Origin: Alphaproteobacteria bacterium | GTDB taxonomy: Bacteria; Pseudomonadota; Alphaproteobacteria; WRAU01; Hepatincolaceae | Length of the DNA: 37,853 nt | Reading direction: 5' to 3' | Assembly (NCBI GenBank): GCA_031256515.1 | Contig: JAIRQL010000015.1 | Span: 1-37,853 of the forward strand | Notes under the pieces: generated by a model | Database searches by the model: none | The model's input: the letters and a program-made list of their open reading frames with translations, nothing else | What the model was told of the DNA's origin: nothing | In this document: positions 1 to 8,003 of the stretch, one piece after another | Position numbering within the stretch: the first letter of the stretch is position 1 | How the letters are laid out: each line of letters starts with the position of its first letter | Program-made: the position numbers and the translations under genes

Positions 1-156
1 CACCCATTGGAGAAGACATTCCACCACTCATAGGTCTATTCATTCCGCTTCCCATTTGAGAACCGCCTCTGTTCATTCCACCCATTGGAGAAGACATTCC
101 ACCACCCATAGGTCTATTCATTCCGCTTCCTATTTGAGAGCTACCTCTATTCATTC
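1..156 (-). repeat. 78-bp tandem repeat in coding sequence (two units, continuing off the edge)
   Basis: Units 1-78 and 79-156 align without gaps and differ at only a few positions. Each encodes 26 residues of the type GMNRPMGGGMSSPMGG followed by MNRGGSQMGS. The unit length is a multiple of three, so copy-number change would preserve the frame. The array begins at about residue 499 of the encoded protein and its far end is not in the window. Confidence 0.9.
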
Positions 157-1651
157 CTGATCTATTCATAGTGCTATTATACATAGTATCCTGTCCTTCA
201 TTATTATTAGATGATGAAACATTAAAATTTGTTGAATTCATCCTACCGATAGCAGGATTTTCTTCATTACTTCTATTTAGTAAATTTAATGATAATGGTC
301 TAAATTTAGCTCTTTCACTATTGAGATTAATAGAATCATTTGAATCATTAAATTCGTTATTAAATTCATTACTCACATTATTACTAAAATTTAAACTTCT
401 GTCAACAGAAAAATCATTATCTGCTCTTACTGGTCTTGTTCTGTTAATACCAGAAAAAGCATCCCCTCTTGTTTGAGCAAATCTTGAGGACGTATCTCTT
501 GAAAAAACATTAGGTATTGATGCAGAATCCATATCATCATGATTATTAGAATCCATATTTCTAGTATTAGGGAATCTTAAACCTTGACTTCTTGAGCTAG
601 CTTCTGTTCTATCTGCTTTCAAATCAGAAGTTCTTTGTGATAAACCTCTTAGTTGTGGTCTAATACTTCCAGATCTACTATCAGTAGTAGGTCGTCTATT
701 TTCAAATCTTGTAGGTCTATGATGCTCATGAGTATCATGCTCATGAATATGATGAGCATGAATTCTATTTTGATTATTTAAAATACTATGTTCATCTGGC
801 ATATCATCCATAGGAATATTTTCATAGTTAGAATAACTATTTTCATCTATAGATTCTATTGGAGTAGTATTAATATTAACATTAGAAGTATTTAAACCTT
901 CTCTATCCTGAGAATCAGAAGATATAATTCTAGGTTTAGCTAATGGAACCGAAAGTTCTTCTTGAGTTTCAACTTGCTTAATTCTTTCTTCAATTTTTTG
1001 CGAAACTTCTTCTAAAGCACTTAAAGTATTAATACTTTCTACAACATTATTAATAATTTTTTTTCTTTCAAGCGGAATATTTTTTATTTCGTTTTCTAAA
1101 GCTGAAAGATTATTACCATTACCATTATGTGCCGATCTACTATATCTAGTATTTCTTTCTTCTCTTGAATTTCTTACTTCTATATCTTTTTTCACTGAAG
1201 AAACTTCGGTATGAGAGTCTTTTTCGGCAGTTGCCACAGCTTCTACAGGATGTTCTTGTTTAGTATCAAGAGTTTTTTCTTCGGTAAGAATTTCTTCTTT
1301 CATCTCGTGAGAACTTACAGAACTTAAATCATCATAAGAAGTTGCTGAGCTAGTTTCTTGTTTTGAAATATTATCTCTTATTTCTAAATTACTTTTCAAA
1401 TCAACTTTTGAATTAGAAAGCTGATTCATAATCACATCTAAGTAATTTATAATAGCCTTATCATTTGATATTTGTTTACTAATCTGACTATCAATATCGC
1501 TATCAAGTTTTCTAACTTTTGTAGCAATAACTATTAACCCAAAAACTAAAGTTAATATTAAAGATACTGCAAACAATACCAAAATAACCAAATCATATAC
1601 ACTCAATTCTAAAAGCGAAAGAGAGAAAAAATTTGTTATAGATTCTAACAT
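1..1651 (-). CDS. Membrane-anchored low-complexity protein of unknown function, 3' end outside window
   Basis: An uninterrupted frame of 550 codons reads leftward from ATG at 1651 and leaves the window, so the C-terminus is missing. GGAG lies 5 nt before the ATG. I do not recognise the family. In order: a short N-terminal stretch; one hydrophobic segment at about residues 19-44 (YDLVILVLFAVSLILT...) followed by basic residues, suggesting a single membrane anchor; a polar, Glu/Ser/Asn-rich region with heptad-like patches near 215-245; a His cluster at 298-311 (8 His in 14 residues); an Arg/Ser/Asn-rich region; and from about residue 499 Met/Gly/Ser-rich 26-residue repeats. Composition suggests a disordered periplasmic or surface-exposed tail, possibly metal-binding; both are inference. 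It is read in the same direction as pssA but has its own candidate promoter. The frame is certain, the function unknown. Confidence 0.85.
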   Translation of the reverse strand, partial: MLESITNFFSLSLLELSVYDLVILVLFAVSLILTLVFGLIVIATKVRKLDSDIDSQISKQISNDKAIINYLDVIMNQLSNSKVDLKSNLEIRDNISKQETSSATSYDDLSSVSSHEMKEEILTEEKTLDTKQEHPVEAVATAEKDSHTEVSSVKKDIEVRNSREERNTRYSRSAHNGNGNNLSALENEIKNIPLERKKIINNVVESINTLSALEEVSQKIEERIKQVETQEELSVPLAKPRIISSDSQDREGLNTSNVNINTTPIESIDENSYSNYENIPMDDMPDEHSILNNQNRIHAHHIHEHDTHEHHRPTRFENRRPTTDSRSGSIRPQLRGLSQRTSDLKADRTEASSRSQGLRFPNTRNMDSNNHDDMDSASIPNVFSRDTSSRFAQTRGDAFSGINRTRPVRADNDFSVDRSLNFSNNVSNEFNNEFNDSNDSINLNSERAKFRPLSLNLLNRSNEENPAIGRMNSTNFNVSSSNNNEGQDTMYNSTMNRSGMNRGSSQIGSGMNRPMGGGMSSPMGGMNRGGSQMGSGMNRPMSGGMSSPMG

Positions 1652-1682
1652 TATAACTCCTAAATATATTAAAACAGCCAAT

Positions 1683-1705
1683 ATTACGACTAACCCAATC
1701 GTAAT
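1683..1705 (-). other. Hairpin in the 5' leader of the low-complexity protein gene
   Basis: ATTACGA (1683-1689) and TCGTAAT (1699-1705) form a perfect 7-bp inverted repeat with a 9-nt loop, between the candidate promoter and the ribosome binding site. No T-tract follows on the minus strand, so it is not an obvious terminator. It could be a leader structure or an operator. Confidence 0.4.
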
Positions 1706-1727
1706 TTTAATAAAATACTCTCACTTT

Positions 1728-1756
1728 ATGATATATAATAATATTAGATTTTGCAA
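1728..1756 (-). promoter_or_regulatory. Candidate sigma-70 promoter for the low-complexity protein gene
   Basis: On the minus strand TTGCAA (1756-1751) and TATCAT (1733-1728) are separated by 17 bp, about 75 nt upstream of the ATG at 1651. The region is very AT-rich, so chance matches are easy and this is only moderately supported. Confidence 0.35.
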
Positions 1757-1768
1757 TTTAAATTATTT

Positions 1769-2518
1769 TTAATTCTCTAAAGCATTGTTTTCTTTGTTAG
1801 TTTTCATAAAGATTCTTTTATTTCTTTTTGCAACCAAAATACATATTAAAATGCTTAGCAGATAAATTATCCCAAATAAAGACATCATCACCCAAGAATA
1901 CAGTAAAATACATATTAATAGTAGAGTTATTGCCCCTATGATTAAAGGAAAATGAGTTTTTTTAATATGAAACGATTTTGTAGAAGGAGTTGGAATATTA
2001 GATATCATTAAAAATCCAATAACTAATAAATAAATCCCATATTGCATACTGCTAACTTGAAAATCCCAAGCAAAATCAATACTAATTGGTAGCACACCTA
2101 ACACAAAACCAGCTGGGGTTGGTACTCCCATAAAGAAAGACTTAGCATAAGCTGGAGGTGTTATATCAAGATTAAATCTTGCTAATCTTAACATAGAGCA
2201 TATTGCAAAAAACATTGCACTTAAATATAACAATTTATTGGCAGAGCCAGTATAAGATAAAACTATTATAGCTGTGGCTATCCCAAAACAAACTAAATCA
2301 CTTAAAGAATCTAACTCAGCTCCAAATTTACTAGAAACTCCTAGTATCCTCGCAACCCTACCATCAAATAAATCTAGCAAAGCTGCAATTAAAATAAAGG
2401 TTATAGCTTCTTTAATTTGTCCGTTAATAGCTAAAAGAATAGAATTAAATCCAAATATAAAAGCAGCTACTGTAAATAAGCTAGGAATAGCTCTGAGTAT
2501 ATGCAATTTTTTTTCCAT
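1769..2518 (-). CDS. pssA: CDP-diacylglycerol--serine O-phosphatidyltransferase
   Basis: Transfers a phosphatidyl group from CDP-diacylglycerol to serine, making phosphatidylserine in the inner membrane; Psd, encoded just upstream, then decarboxylates it. The CDP-alcohol phosphatidyltransferase signature D-x2-D-G-x2-A-R-x8-G-x3-D-x3-D is complete (DLFDGRVAR followed by G, D and D), and several hydrophobic segments follow, as in the integral-membrane class II PssA enzymes. The frame can be extended to an ATG at 2557, but that would overlap psd by 32 bp. I prefer the ATG at 2518 (249 residues, MEKKLHILRAIPSLFT), which starts 7 bp after the psd stop and fits the family's N-terminus. Neither start has a good Shine-Dalgarno sequence, so translational coupling to psd is likely. 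Confidence 0.93.
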   Translation of the reverse strand: MEKKLHILRAIPSLFTVAAFIFGFNSILLAINGQIKEAITFILIAALLDLFDGRVARILGVSSKFGAELDSLSDLVCFGIATAIIVLSYTGSANKLLYLSAMFFAICSMLRLARFNLDITPPAYAKSFFMGVPTPAGFVLGVLPISIDFAWDFQVSSMQYGIYLLVIGFLMISNIPTPSTKSFHIKKTHFPLIIGAITLLLICILLYSWVMMSLFGIIYLLSILICILVAKRNKRIFMKTNKENNALEN

Positions 2519-2525
2519 ATTTTTT

Positions 2526-3224
2526 CTACCGAGATTTTGCTCTATCAAGAGTTTCATAGTTCATACGTTCGCCTTTGTATTCAAAGTCGGCAAGGATTGT
2601 TTCACCAGCAATAGTAGTTTGACCTACCGCAACAAAAGGAGTTATCTCCGTAGGAAGATAAACATCAACACGGCTACCAAATCTTATTAAACCAACTTTT
2701 TCGCCAGCTTTTACTTCTGTATCTTCTTCAATAAATTTAACGATTCTTCTGGCAACAAGACCTGCAATTTGGACGAAAGCTACTGTATGCCCTGCTTTTG
2801 TAGTCATAATAAAAGATTGCCTTTCGTTATCAACACTGGCTTTATCAAAAGAAGCATTAATAAATTTACCAGGATAATAAAGGATTTTATCAATAACCCC
2901 AGAACAAGGAGTTCTGTTGACATGCACATTAAATACATTCATAAATATAGATATTTTAGTCATTTCTTCATTAATGCCAAGTTCAGCTGGAGGAACAACT
3001 TTTTCTACTTTAATAATTCTACCATCAGCCGGAGCCACAACTAAAGAATCGTGCTGTGGGGTAACTCTATCGGGATCTCTAAAAAAAGACACACACCATA
3101 CGGTAAGAATTAAACCTATTATTCCTAATATAGGGGAAATTAAAAACAATACCAAAGTAATTGCTACAAAAATAACTATAAAGATGTTGCCTTCATGGGC
3201 AATTTTTGGGAGTTTAATATCCAT
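2526..3224 (-). CDS. psd: Phosphatidylserine decarboxylase proenzyme
   Basis: Converts phosphatidylserine to phosphatidylethanolamine. The 232-residue length matches the short Psd class. An N-terminal hydrophobic segment (about residues 13-47) should anchor it to the inner membrane. The self-cleavage site is visible as FGS at 182-184: cleavage between Gly183 and Ser184 would release the small alpha chain carrying the pyruvoyl group made from Ser184. The conserved stretches APADG (64-68) and FMNVFNVHVNR (94-104) are present. GAGG sits 6 nt before the ATG. It is the first gene of a psd-pssA pair and is divergent from glyQ. Confidence 0.95.
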   Translation of the reverse strand: MDIKLPKIAHEGNIFIVIFVAITLVLFLISPILGIIGLILTVWCVSFFRDPDRVTPQHDSLVVAPADGRIIKVEKVVPPAELGINEEMTKISIFMNVFNVHVNRTPCSGVIDKILYYPGKFINASFDKASVDNERQSFIMTTKAGHTVAFVQIAGLVARRIVKFIEEDTEVKAGEKVGLIRFGSRVDVYLPTEITPFVAVGQTTIAGETILADFEYKGERMNYETLDRAKSR

Positions 3225-3319
3225 TGAAACCTCAAAATATATTTGTAATTTTAATAATTAACACTTATTATATAATATAAGTTGCCATAGATATATAAAA
3301 ATTTTTATTAGAGCATTAA
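3225..3319. promoter_or_regulatory. Divergent promoter region psd / glyQ
   Basis: This 95-bp gap separates two divergently read genes, so it must hold both 5' regions unless they are transcribed from further away. For glyQ, TTGTAA (3244-3249), a 16-bp spacer and TATTAT (3266-3271) is a plausible sigma-70 site. The AT-rich stretch around 3266-3280 also offers TATAAT on both strands, so start points for psd cannot be fixed by eye. Confidence 0.4.
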
Positions 3320-4189
3320 ATGATTACAGAAATAAAAGATTTCTATACGATAATTGCAAAATTACAAGACTTTTGGGCTAGCAAAGGCTGTTGTTTTTTA
3401 ACTCCTTACGATGCCGAAATGGGAGCTGGAACTTTTCATCCAGCTACAGCTATTCGTTCATTAGATAATAGAGACTGGAATGTGGCTTATATTCAGCCAA
3501 GTAGAAGACCAACCGATGGTAGATATGGCGAAAGTCCTAATCGTTTAGCTCATTATTTTCAGTTTCAAGTATTAATGAAACCTGCCCCAAATAATATTCA
3601 AGAATTATACTTAGAAAGCCTTGAAACCTTAGGAATAAATACAAAACTACATGATATTAGATTTGTAGAAGACGATTGGGAAAGCCCAACTCTTGGTGCA
3701 TGGGGTTTAGGCTGGGAAGTATGGTGCGATGGTATGGAAATTACCCAGTTTACTTATTTCCAGCAGATGGGTGGTTTTGAGTTGCAAAAAACTCCAGTAG
3801 AAATAACCTATGGTTTAGAACGATTGGCAATGTATATTTTAGGCTACGATAATGTTTATGATATGCCATGGAACATTAAGGCAAATATTACCTATGGCGA
3901 TATTTACCTGCAAAGTGAGAAAGAATTTTCAGCTTATAATTTTGAATATGCCTCAGTGGAAGATTTATTTTTACAATTTGAAATGATGCAAAAAGAATGT
4001 GCAAAATTAGTAGAAAAAAATTTAGTCTACCCTGCTTACCATCAAGCAATTAAGGCTTCTAATTTATTTAATATTTTAGATGCCAGAGGAGCCTTAGGAG
4101 TAGCTGAGCGAGCTTTATATATTAATAAAATCAGAGATTTAGTAAAATCTTGCTGTAGTGCTTTTATAGAATCACAAAAAAAGGGATAA
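3320..4189 (+). CDS. glyQ: Glycyl-tRNA synthetase alpha subunit
   Basis: The 289-residue catalytic subunit of the bacterial alpha2beta2 glycyl-tRNA synthetase, which activates glycine and charges tRNA-Gly in the cytoplasm. The sequence is highly typical: FWASKGC near the start, GAGTFHPAT, then [19 protein letters not shown], then the class II core with [10 protein letters not shown]. Length is normal for GlyQ. The ATG follows a weak AGAG. The stop is only 4 bp from the start of glyS, so the two subunits are almost certainly co-transcribed. Alphaproteobacteria normally use this heterotetrameric type. Confidence 0.97.
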   Translation: MITEIKDFYTIIAKLQDFWASKGCCFLTPYDAEMGAGTFHPATAIRSLDNRDWNVAYIQPSRRPTDGRYGESPNRLAHYFQFQVLMKPAPNNIQELYLESLETLGINTKLHDIRFVEDDWESPTLGAWGLGWEVWCDGMEITQFTYFQQMGGFELQKTPVEITYGLERLAMYILGYDNVYDMPWNIKANITYGDIYLQSEKEFSAYNFEYASVEDLFLQFEMMQKECAKLVEKNLVYPAYHQAIKASNLFNILDARGALGVAERALYINKIRDLVKSCCSAFIESQKKG

Positions 4190-4193
4190 AGAT

Positions 4194-6164
4194 ATGTCGC
4201 AATTTTTATTAGAAATCTTAACTGAAGAAATCCCTAGCACTATGCAGGTTCAAGCTCAAGAAGATATTCAAACCTTATTTATAACTGAATTAAATAAATT
4301 AGAAATCAGCTTTACAAGCATTAAATCGTATTCTACCCCAAGAAGATTAGTAGTACATCTTGATGGGCTTGCCAAAACAATTGACGATAAATTTGAAGAA
4401 AAAAAAGGTCCTCGTGTAGATGCCTCTGCTGAGGTTATTACTGGATTCTTAAAAACTTATTCCTTAAAACTTGAAGATTGCGAAAAAAGAATTACTCCTA
4501 AAGGTGAGTTTTACTTTTATCAGCAAGTGGTTAAAGGTGGTGAAGTTAAAGATATTTTTGTTAGTTTAATTCAAAATATTTTAACTAAAATGAAGTTTAA
4601 AAAATCTATGGTGTGGAATAGCTCTAAAGTTGCTTGGGCAAGACCAATTAGAGGACTTTTAGCTATGTTTGATGAAAGTCTGTTAAACTTTAGTTTTGCA
4701 GAAATTTCTTCTTCTAACACAACTACTGGGCATAGATTTTTAGGTAGCAAAGAAATAGTAGTGAAATCTATAGAAAATTATTTTATAGAACTAGAAAACA
4801 ATCATGTAATTTTAGATTCGCAAAAAAGAAAGCAGATAATCCTTGATGAACTCCAAGAAATTGTTAAAACTAATAATCTTATCTATATAAAGAATGAAAG
4901 CCTGCTACAAGAAATTACCTATTTAGTAGAGTATCCATGTATTTATGTGGCAGAAATTCCACAAAAATATATGATTCTTCCTAAAGAATTAATGGTAGAA
5001 ATTATTGTTAAAAATCAAAGATACATTAACTTTATTAATAGAGATGGTAGCCTTTCTAACAAATATGCCATTGTTTCTAATTTAGATTCTCAAGATAAAG
5101 GGGCAACCATTATTAATGGTAATAATAAAGTTTTACAGGCTCGCCTTGAAGATGGTTTGTTTTTTTACAATAACGATTTAAAAACTACCCTAGTAGAAAA
5201 ATCGCAAAAATTAAAAAATATTAATTTCTTTGAAGGATTAGGTTCAATTTATTATAAAACTCAAAGAGTAGCTAAACTTTTTAAGGATATTTTTCAAGAA
5301 GATCAAAATTTTTTATGTGAAATTTACAAAGCTGATTTGACCTCAGAAACCGTGGTTGAAATCCCAGAATTACAAGGAATTATGGGCTATTATTATGCAG
5401 TTCATGAAGATACTAATAAAGAACTAGCCTTAGCCATTAAAAATCAGTATAAACCTCAAGGTGCTGGTGATAGTTTACCAGAAAATTTGTTAGGAGCAAA
5501 ACTCGCACTGCTTGATAAACTAGATACCCTAATTAGCTTTTTTAGTATTGGTAAAAAGCCTAGTGGTTCTAAAGATCCTTTCGCTTTAAGAAGAGCAGCT
5601 ATTGGGATAATTAGAATTATTGAAGAATTTAAAATAGATATTGATATAAGCCCGTTTATCTCAAGTGAATTAAAAACATTTTTACAAGAAAGAATAGAGG
5701 TTTACTTAGCTAATACTTACGATTCTAGCATCGTAAAAAACATTAATGTGGTTGGCTTAAATATTTTTAGAATCATTGAAGATGTTAAGAATCTTGATGA
5801 TTTACTAAAATCAAATTCTGGAGTAAAAGTTATTGCTCTTTATAAAAGAGCCTCTAACATTTTAAAATCTCTGCATGAAAATAAAGGCACAATAGATACT
5901 AATCTTTTGGTAGAACCTGAGGAGAAAAATCTTTACGACAGCTACTTAAAGATTCTGCCATTAGTTAATAGTTTTGTTAAAGAAAATAAAATTAAAGAAT
6001 CTCTAGAAGCTCTGGCAGAACTACATTATACAGTTGATAACTTTTTAGATTCGGTACAAATTAATGTTAAGCAAGATGACCTTAAAAATAATCGGATAAA
6101 TATTTTATTAGCGACAACTCACTTATGCGACAGTGTTTTAAACCTTAAAAATATGAATTTATAA
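4194..6164 (+). CDS. glyS: Glycyl-tRNA synthetase beta subunit
   Basis: The 656-residue beta subunit, partner of GlyQ, responsible for tRNA recognition. It begins with the family's MSQFLLEILTEEIPS and contains TPRRL, RPIRGLLAMFD, TTGHRFLG and GSKDPFALRRAAIGIIRI, all typical of GlyS, followed by a helical DALR-like anticodon-binding C-terminus. It is slightly shorter than the roughly 690 residues of enterobacterial GlyS, with no sign of truncation. An AGGGATAAAG Shine-Dalgarno stretch overlaps the end of glyQ. No strong terminator was seen after the stop codon. Confidence 0.97.
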   Translation: MSQFLLEILTEEIPSTMQVQAQEDIQTLFITELNKLEISFTSIKSYSTPRRLVVHLDGLAKTIDDKFEEKKGPRVDASAEVITGFLKTYSLKLEDCEKRITPKGEFYFYQQVVKGGEVKDIFVSLIQNILTKMKFKKSMVWNSSKVAWARPIRGLLAMFDESLLNFSFAEISSSNTTTGHRFLGSKEIVVKSIENYFIELENNHVILDSQKRKQIILDELQEIVKTNNLIYIKNESLLQEITYLVEYPCIYVAEIPQKYMILPKELMVEIIVKNQRYINFINRDGSLSNKYAIVSNLDSQDKGATIINGNNKVLQARLEDGLFFYNNDLKTTLVEKSQKLKNINFFEGLGSIYYKTQRVAKLFKDIFQEDQNFLCEIYKADLTSETVVEIPELQGIMGYYYAVHEDTNKELALAIKNQYKPQGAGDSLPENLLGAKLALLDKLDTLISFFSIGKKPSGSKDPFALRRAAIGIIRIIEEFKIDIDISPFISSELKTFLQERIEVYLANTYDSSIVKNINVVGLNIFRIIEDVKNLDDLLKSNSGVKVIALYKRASNILKSLHENKGTIDTNLLVEPEEKNLYDSYLKILPLVNSFVKENKIKESLEALAELHYTVDNFLDSVQINVKQDDLKNNRINILLATTHLCDSVLNLKNMNL

Positions 6165-6192
6165 AGTTATTTAATGTTGTTTTAAAAATCTC

Positions 6193-6221
6193 TTTTGTTT
6201 GGATATTATTGATGTTATAAT
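6193..6221 (+). promoter_or_regulatory. Candidate promoter for ptsG (extended -10)
   Basis: A perfect -10 TATAAT (6216-6221) is preceded by TG one base upstream (TGT-TATAAT), an extended -10. A weak -35, TTTTGT (6193-6198), sits 17 bp upstream. Transcription would begin near 6228, leaving a leader of about 50 nt with a strong AAGGAG at 6266-6271, 9 nt before the ptsG ATG. No operator could be assigned. Confidence 0.55.
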
Positions 6222-6280
6222 TAAATGTTTGGAAATTTCTTAACGAAATATACACAAATTATAACAAGGAGATTCATAAA

Positions 6281-7750
6281 ATGGGATCAATTTTTTCTAA
6301 CTTACAAAAAGTTGGACAAGCCTTTATGCTACCTGTGGCGGTTTTACCAGTTGCCGGTATTTTATTAGGGATAGGTTCAGCTGATTTACCTTTTATTCCA
6401 TCGTGGCTATTAAATATGATGGCAGCAGCCGGTGGCTCTATTTTTACAATTATGCCTTTACTTTTTGCAGTAGGTACGGTTATTGCCTTCACTAAAATGG
6501 ATGGTGTTTCTGCCCTTGCAGCTATATGTGCTTACTATGTATTTTTAGCTACTATGGGTGTTGTAGCAACAATCATTGGTAAACCTACAACTATGATTTT
6601 AGGAATTAATTCTATAGATGTGGGTGTGCTTGGTGGTATCGCCATAGGTTTTTTAACTGCTTGGTGCCATAATCGTTATAAAGAAATTAAACTTCCTGAT
6701 TTCTTAGGATTCTTTAGCGGTCGTAGATTCGTGCCAATCGTATCAAGTTTATCAGCATTTGTATTAGCGATTGCTTTCGTATTTATTTGGCAACCTCTTG
6801 GTTGGGCTATTCAAGTAGGGTCTCATTGGGCAGCTTATGAAAATCCTCTTGTAGCTTTTACAACCTACGAATTTATCCAAAGATTATTGATTCCAACAGG
6901 ACTTCATCATATTTGGAATGTGCCTTTCTTCTTTGAAATTGGTGAATATACTACAGCTAATGGAGAAGTTGTTCGTGGTGAAATTGCTCGTTATTTAGCT
7001 GGCGACCCTACTGCTGGTTATTTGGCTGGTCCTTACCTTTTTAAAATGTATGGTTTACCTGGTGCAGCTATGGCTATGATATTTACAGCTAAACCAGAAA
7101 ATAGAAAAACTGTAGCTTCTTTAATGATTCCAGCCGCTTTAACTTCTTTTTTAACTGGAATTACTGAACCGATAGAATTTTCATTCTTGTTTGTAGCACC
7201 TTTATTATACTTATGCCATGCGGTATTAGCAGCAGCTGGATATATTCCAGTGATTCTTTTAGGAATTAAGCATGGAACTACATTCTCGCAAGGTTTATTT
7301 GACTATGTTTTACTATTCTCTAAATCTACCAATGGTTGGATGATAATTCCTTTAGGAATTATTTGGTTCTTCCTTTACTTTATTGTATTTACTGTAGTAA
7401 TAAGAGCCTTCAACTTAAAAACTCCTGGTCGTGATGATTCTATCAACTTACAAGGTGCTAGTGAATCTGCATCTTCTACTTCTTCTTCATCTGGTGGTTC
7501 TAGCTCAGATATAGAATTTGGTGGAAAACTTGTAGCAGCTTACGGTGGTAAAGAAAATATCACTAACTTAGATGCTTGTATTACAAGACTTAGAATTACC
7601 GTAAAAGATAAAGCTAAGGTAGATCAAAATGAACTAAAAAGATTAGGTGCAACTGCTTGTTTAGTAGTAGGAAACGGGGTTCAAGCTGTTTTCGGTGCTA
7701 AATCAGATAACCTAAGACAAAATATGCAAAAATGGATAGATAATAACTAA
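6281..7750 (+). CDS. ptsG: PTS glucose-specific EIICB permease
   Basis: An inner-membrane sugar transporter of the phosphotransferase system that imports glucose while phosphorylating it. The N-terminal EIIC domain spans about residues 1-385 ([19 protein letters not shown], then [19 protein letters not shown] and the family motif [10 protein letters not shown]). A Ser/Gly-rich linker (about 395-412) leads to the EIIB domain, whose phosphorylated cysteine is Cys433 in [10 protein letters not shown]. From memory, resemblance to enterobacterial PtsG is strong along the whole length, including LKTPGR before the linker and FGAKSDNL near the end, which argues for glucose rather than N-acetylglucosamine or maltose. 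EIIA, HPr and EI are not in the window. It stands alone between its own promoter and terminator, so lateral acquisition is plausible. Confidence 0.93.
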   Translation: MGSIFSNLQKVGQAFMLPVAVLPVAGILLGIGSADLPFIPSWLLNMMAAAGGSIFTIMPLLFAVGTVIAFTKMDGVSALAAICAYYVFLATMGVVATIIGKPTTMILGINSIDVGVLGGIAIGFLTAWCHNRYKEIKLPDFLGFFSGRRFVPIVSSLSAFVLAIAFVFIWQPLGWAIQVGSHWAAYENPLVAFTTYEFIQRLLIPTGLHHIWNVPFFFEIGEYTTANGEVVRGEIARYLAGDPTAGYLAGPYLFKMYGLPGAAMAMIFTAKPENRKTVASLMIPAALTSFLTGITEPIEFSFLFVAPLLYLCHAVLAAAGYIPVILLGIKHGTTFSQGLFDYVLLFSKSTNGWMIIPLGIIWFFLYFIVFTVVIRAFNLKTPGRDDSINLQGASESASSTSSSSGGSSSDIEFGGKLVAAYGGKENITNLDACITRLRITVKDKAKVDQNELKRLGATACLVVGNGVQAVFGAKSDNLRQNMQKWIDNN

Positions 7751-7786
7751 TCATTTTTATATAATAATAAATATATAAAATTATAA

Positions 7787-7861
7787 CCCTAAAAATAATT
7801 CTTTGATTTAAACTTTGCTATAGCAAATGTAATTGAAGAATTACTTTTAGGGCTTTTTTTT
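7787..7861 (+). terminator. Rho-independent terminator of ptsG
   Basis: The arms at 7787-7803 (CCCTAAAAATAATTCTT) and 7836-7852 pair at 16 of 17 positions, with a smaller inner palindrome TTTGCTATAGCAAA in the loop. A run of eight T follows from 7854. It lies 36 bp after the ptsG stop. Confidence 0.88.
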
Positions 7862-7920
7862 ATTATTGGTTAGCTTATTATATAAATAAATCAAAGAATT
7901 ATATTCTAGTAGAAATCAAA

Positions 7921-7960
7921 ATATATAAAAAAATAAAGGGAGAAACTTTAAAGTATCCCC
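7921..7960 (-). terminator. Probable terminator of the arc operon
   Basis: Read on the minus strand, GGGA (7959-7956) and TCCC (7941-7938) flank the palindrome ACTTTAAAGT with small mismatches, followed by TTTATTTTTTT (7937-7927). It is about 45 bp downstream of the arcC stop. The stem is imperfect, hence moderate confidence. Confidence 0.6.
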
Positions 7961-7976
7961 CCGATTATAAAGGTTA

Positions 7977-7999
7977 TTATTAAAACTTAGTTTTAATAA
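7977..7999. repeat. Perfect 10-bp inverted repeat after arcC
   Basis: TTATTAAAAC (7977-7986) and GTTTTAATAA (7990-7999) are exact inverted copies with a 3-nt loop, 4 bp after the arcC stop. There is no adjacent T-run, so alone it is a weak terminator. It may protect the 3' end or act together with the hairpin at 7938-7959. Confidence 0.6.
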
Positions 8000-8003
8000 G
8001 GTA

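Noticed and set aside
171-476. 101-codon plus-strand frame near the left edge
   Set aside because: It is antisense to the long low-complexity gene, whose reading frame is open for 550 codons with a good ribosome binding site and membrane anchor.
2274-3261. Several plus-strand frames of 90-140 codons
   Set aside because: All are antisense to pssA and psd, which carry complete family signatures.
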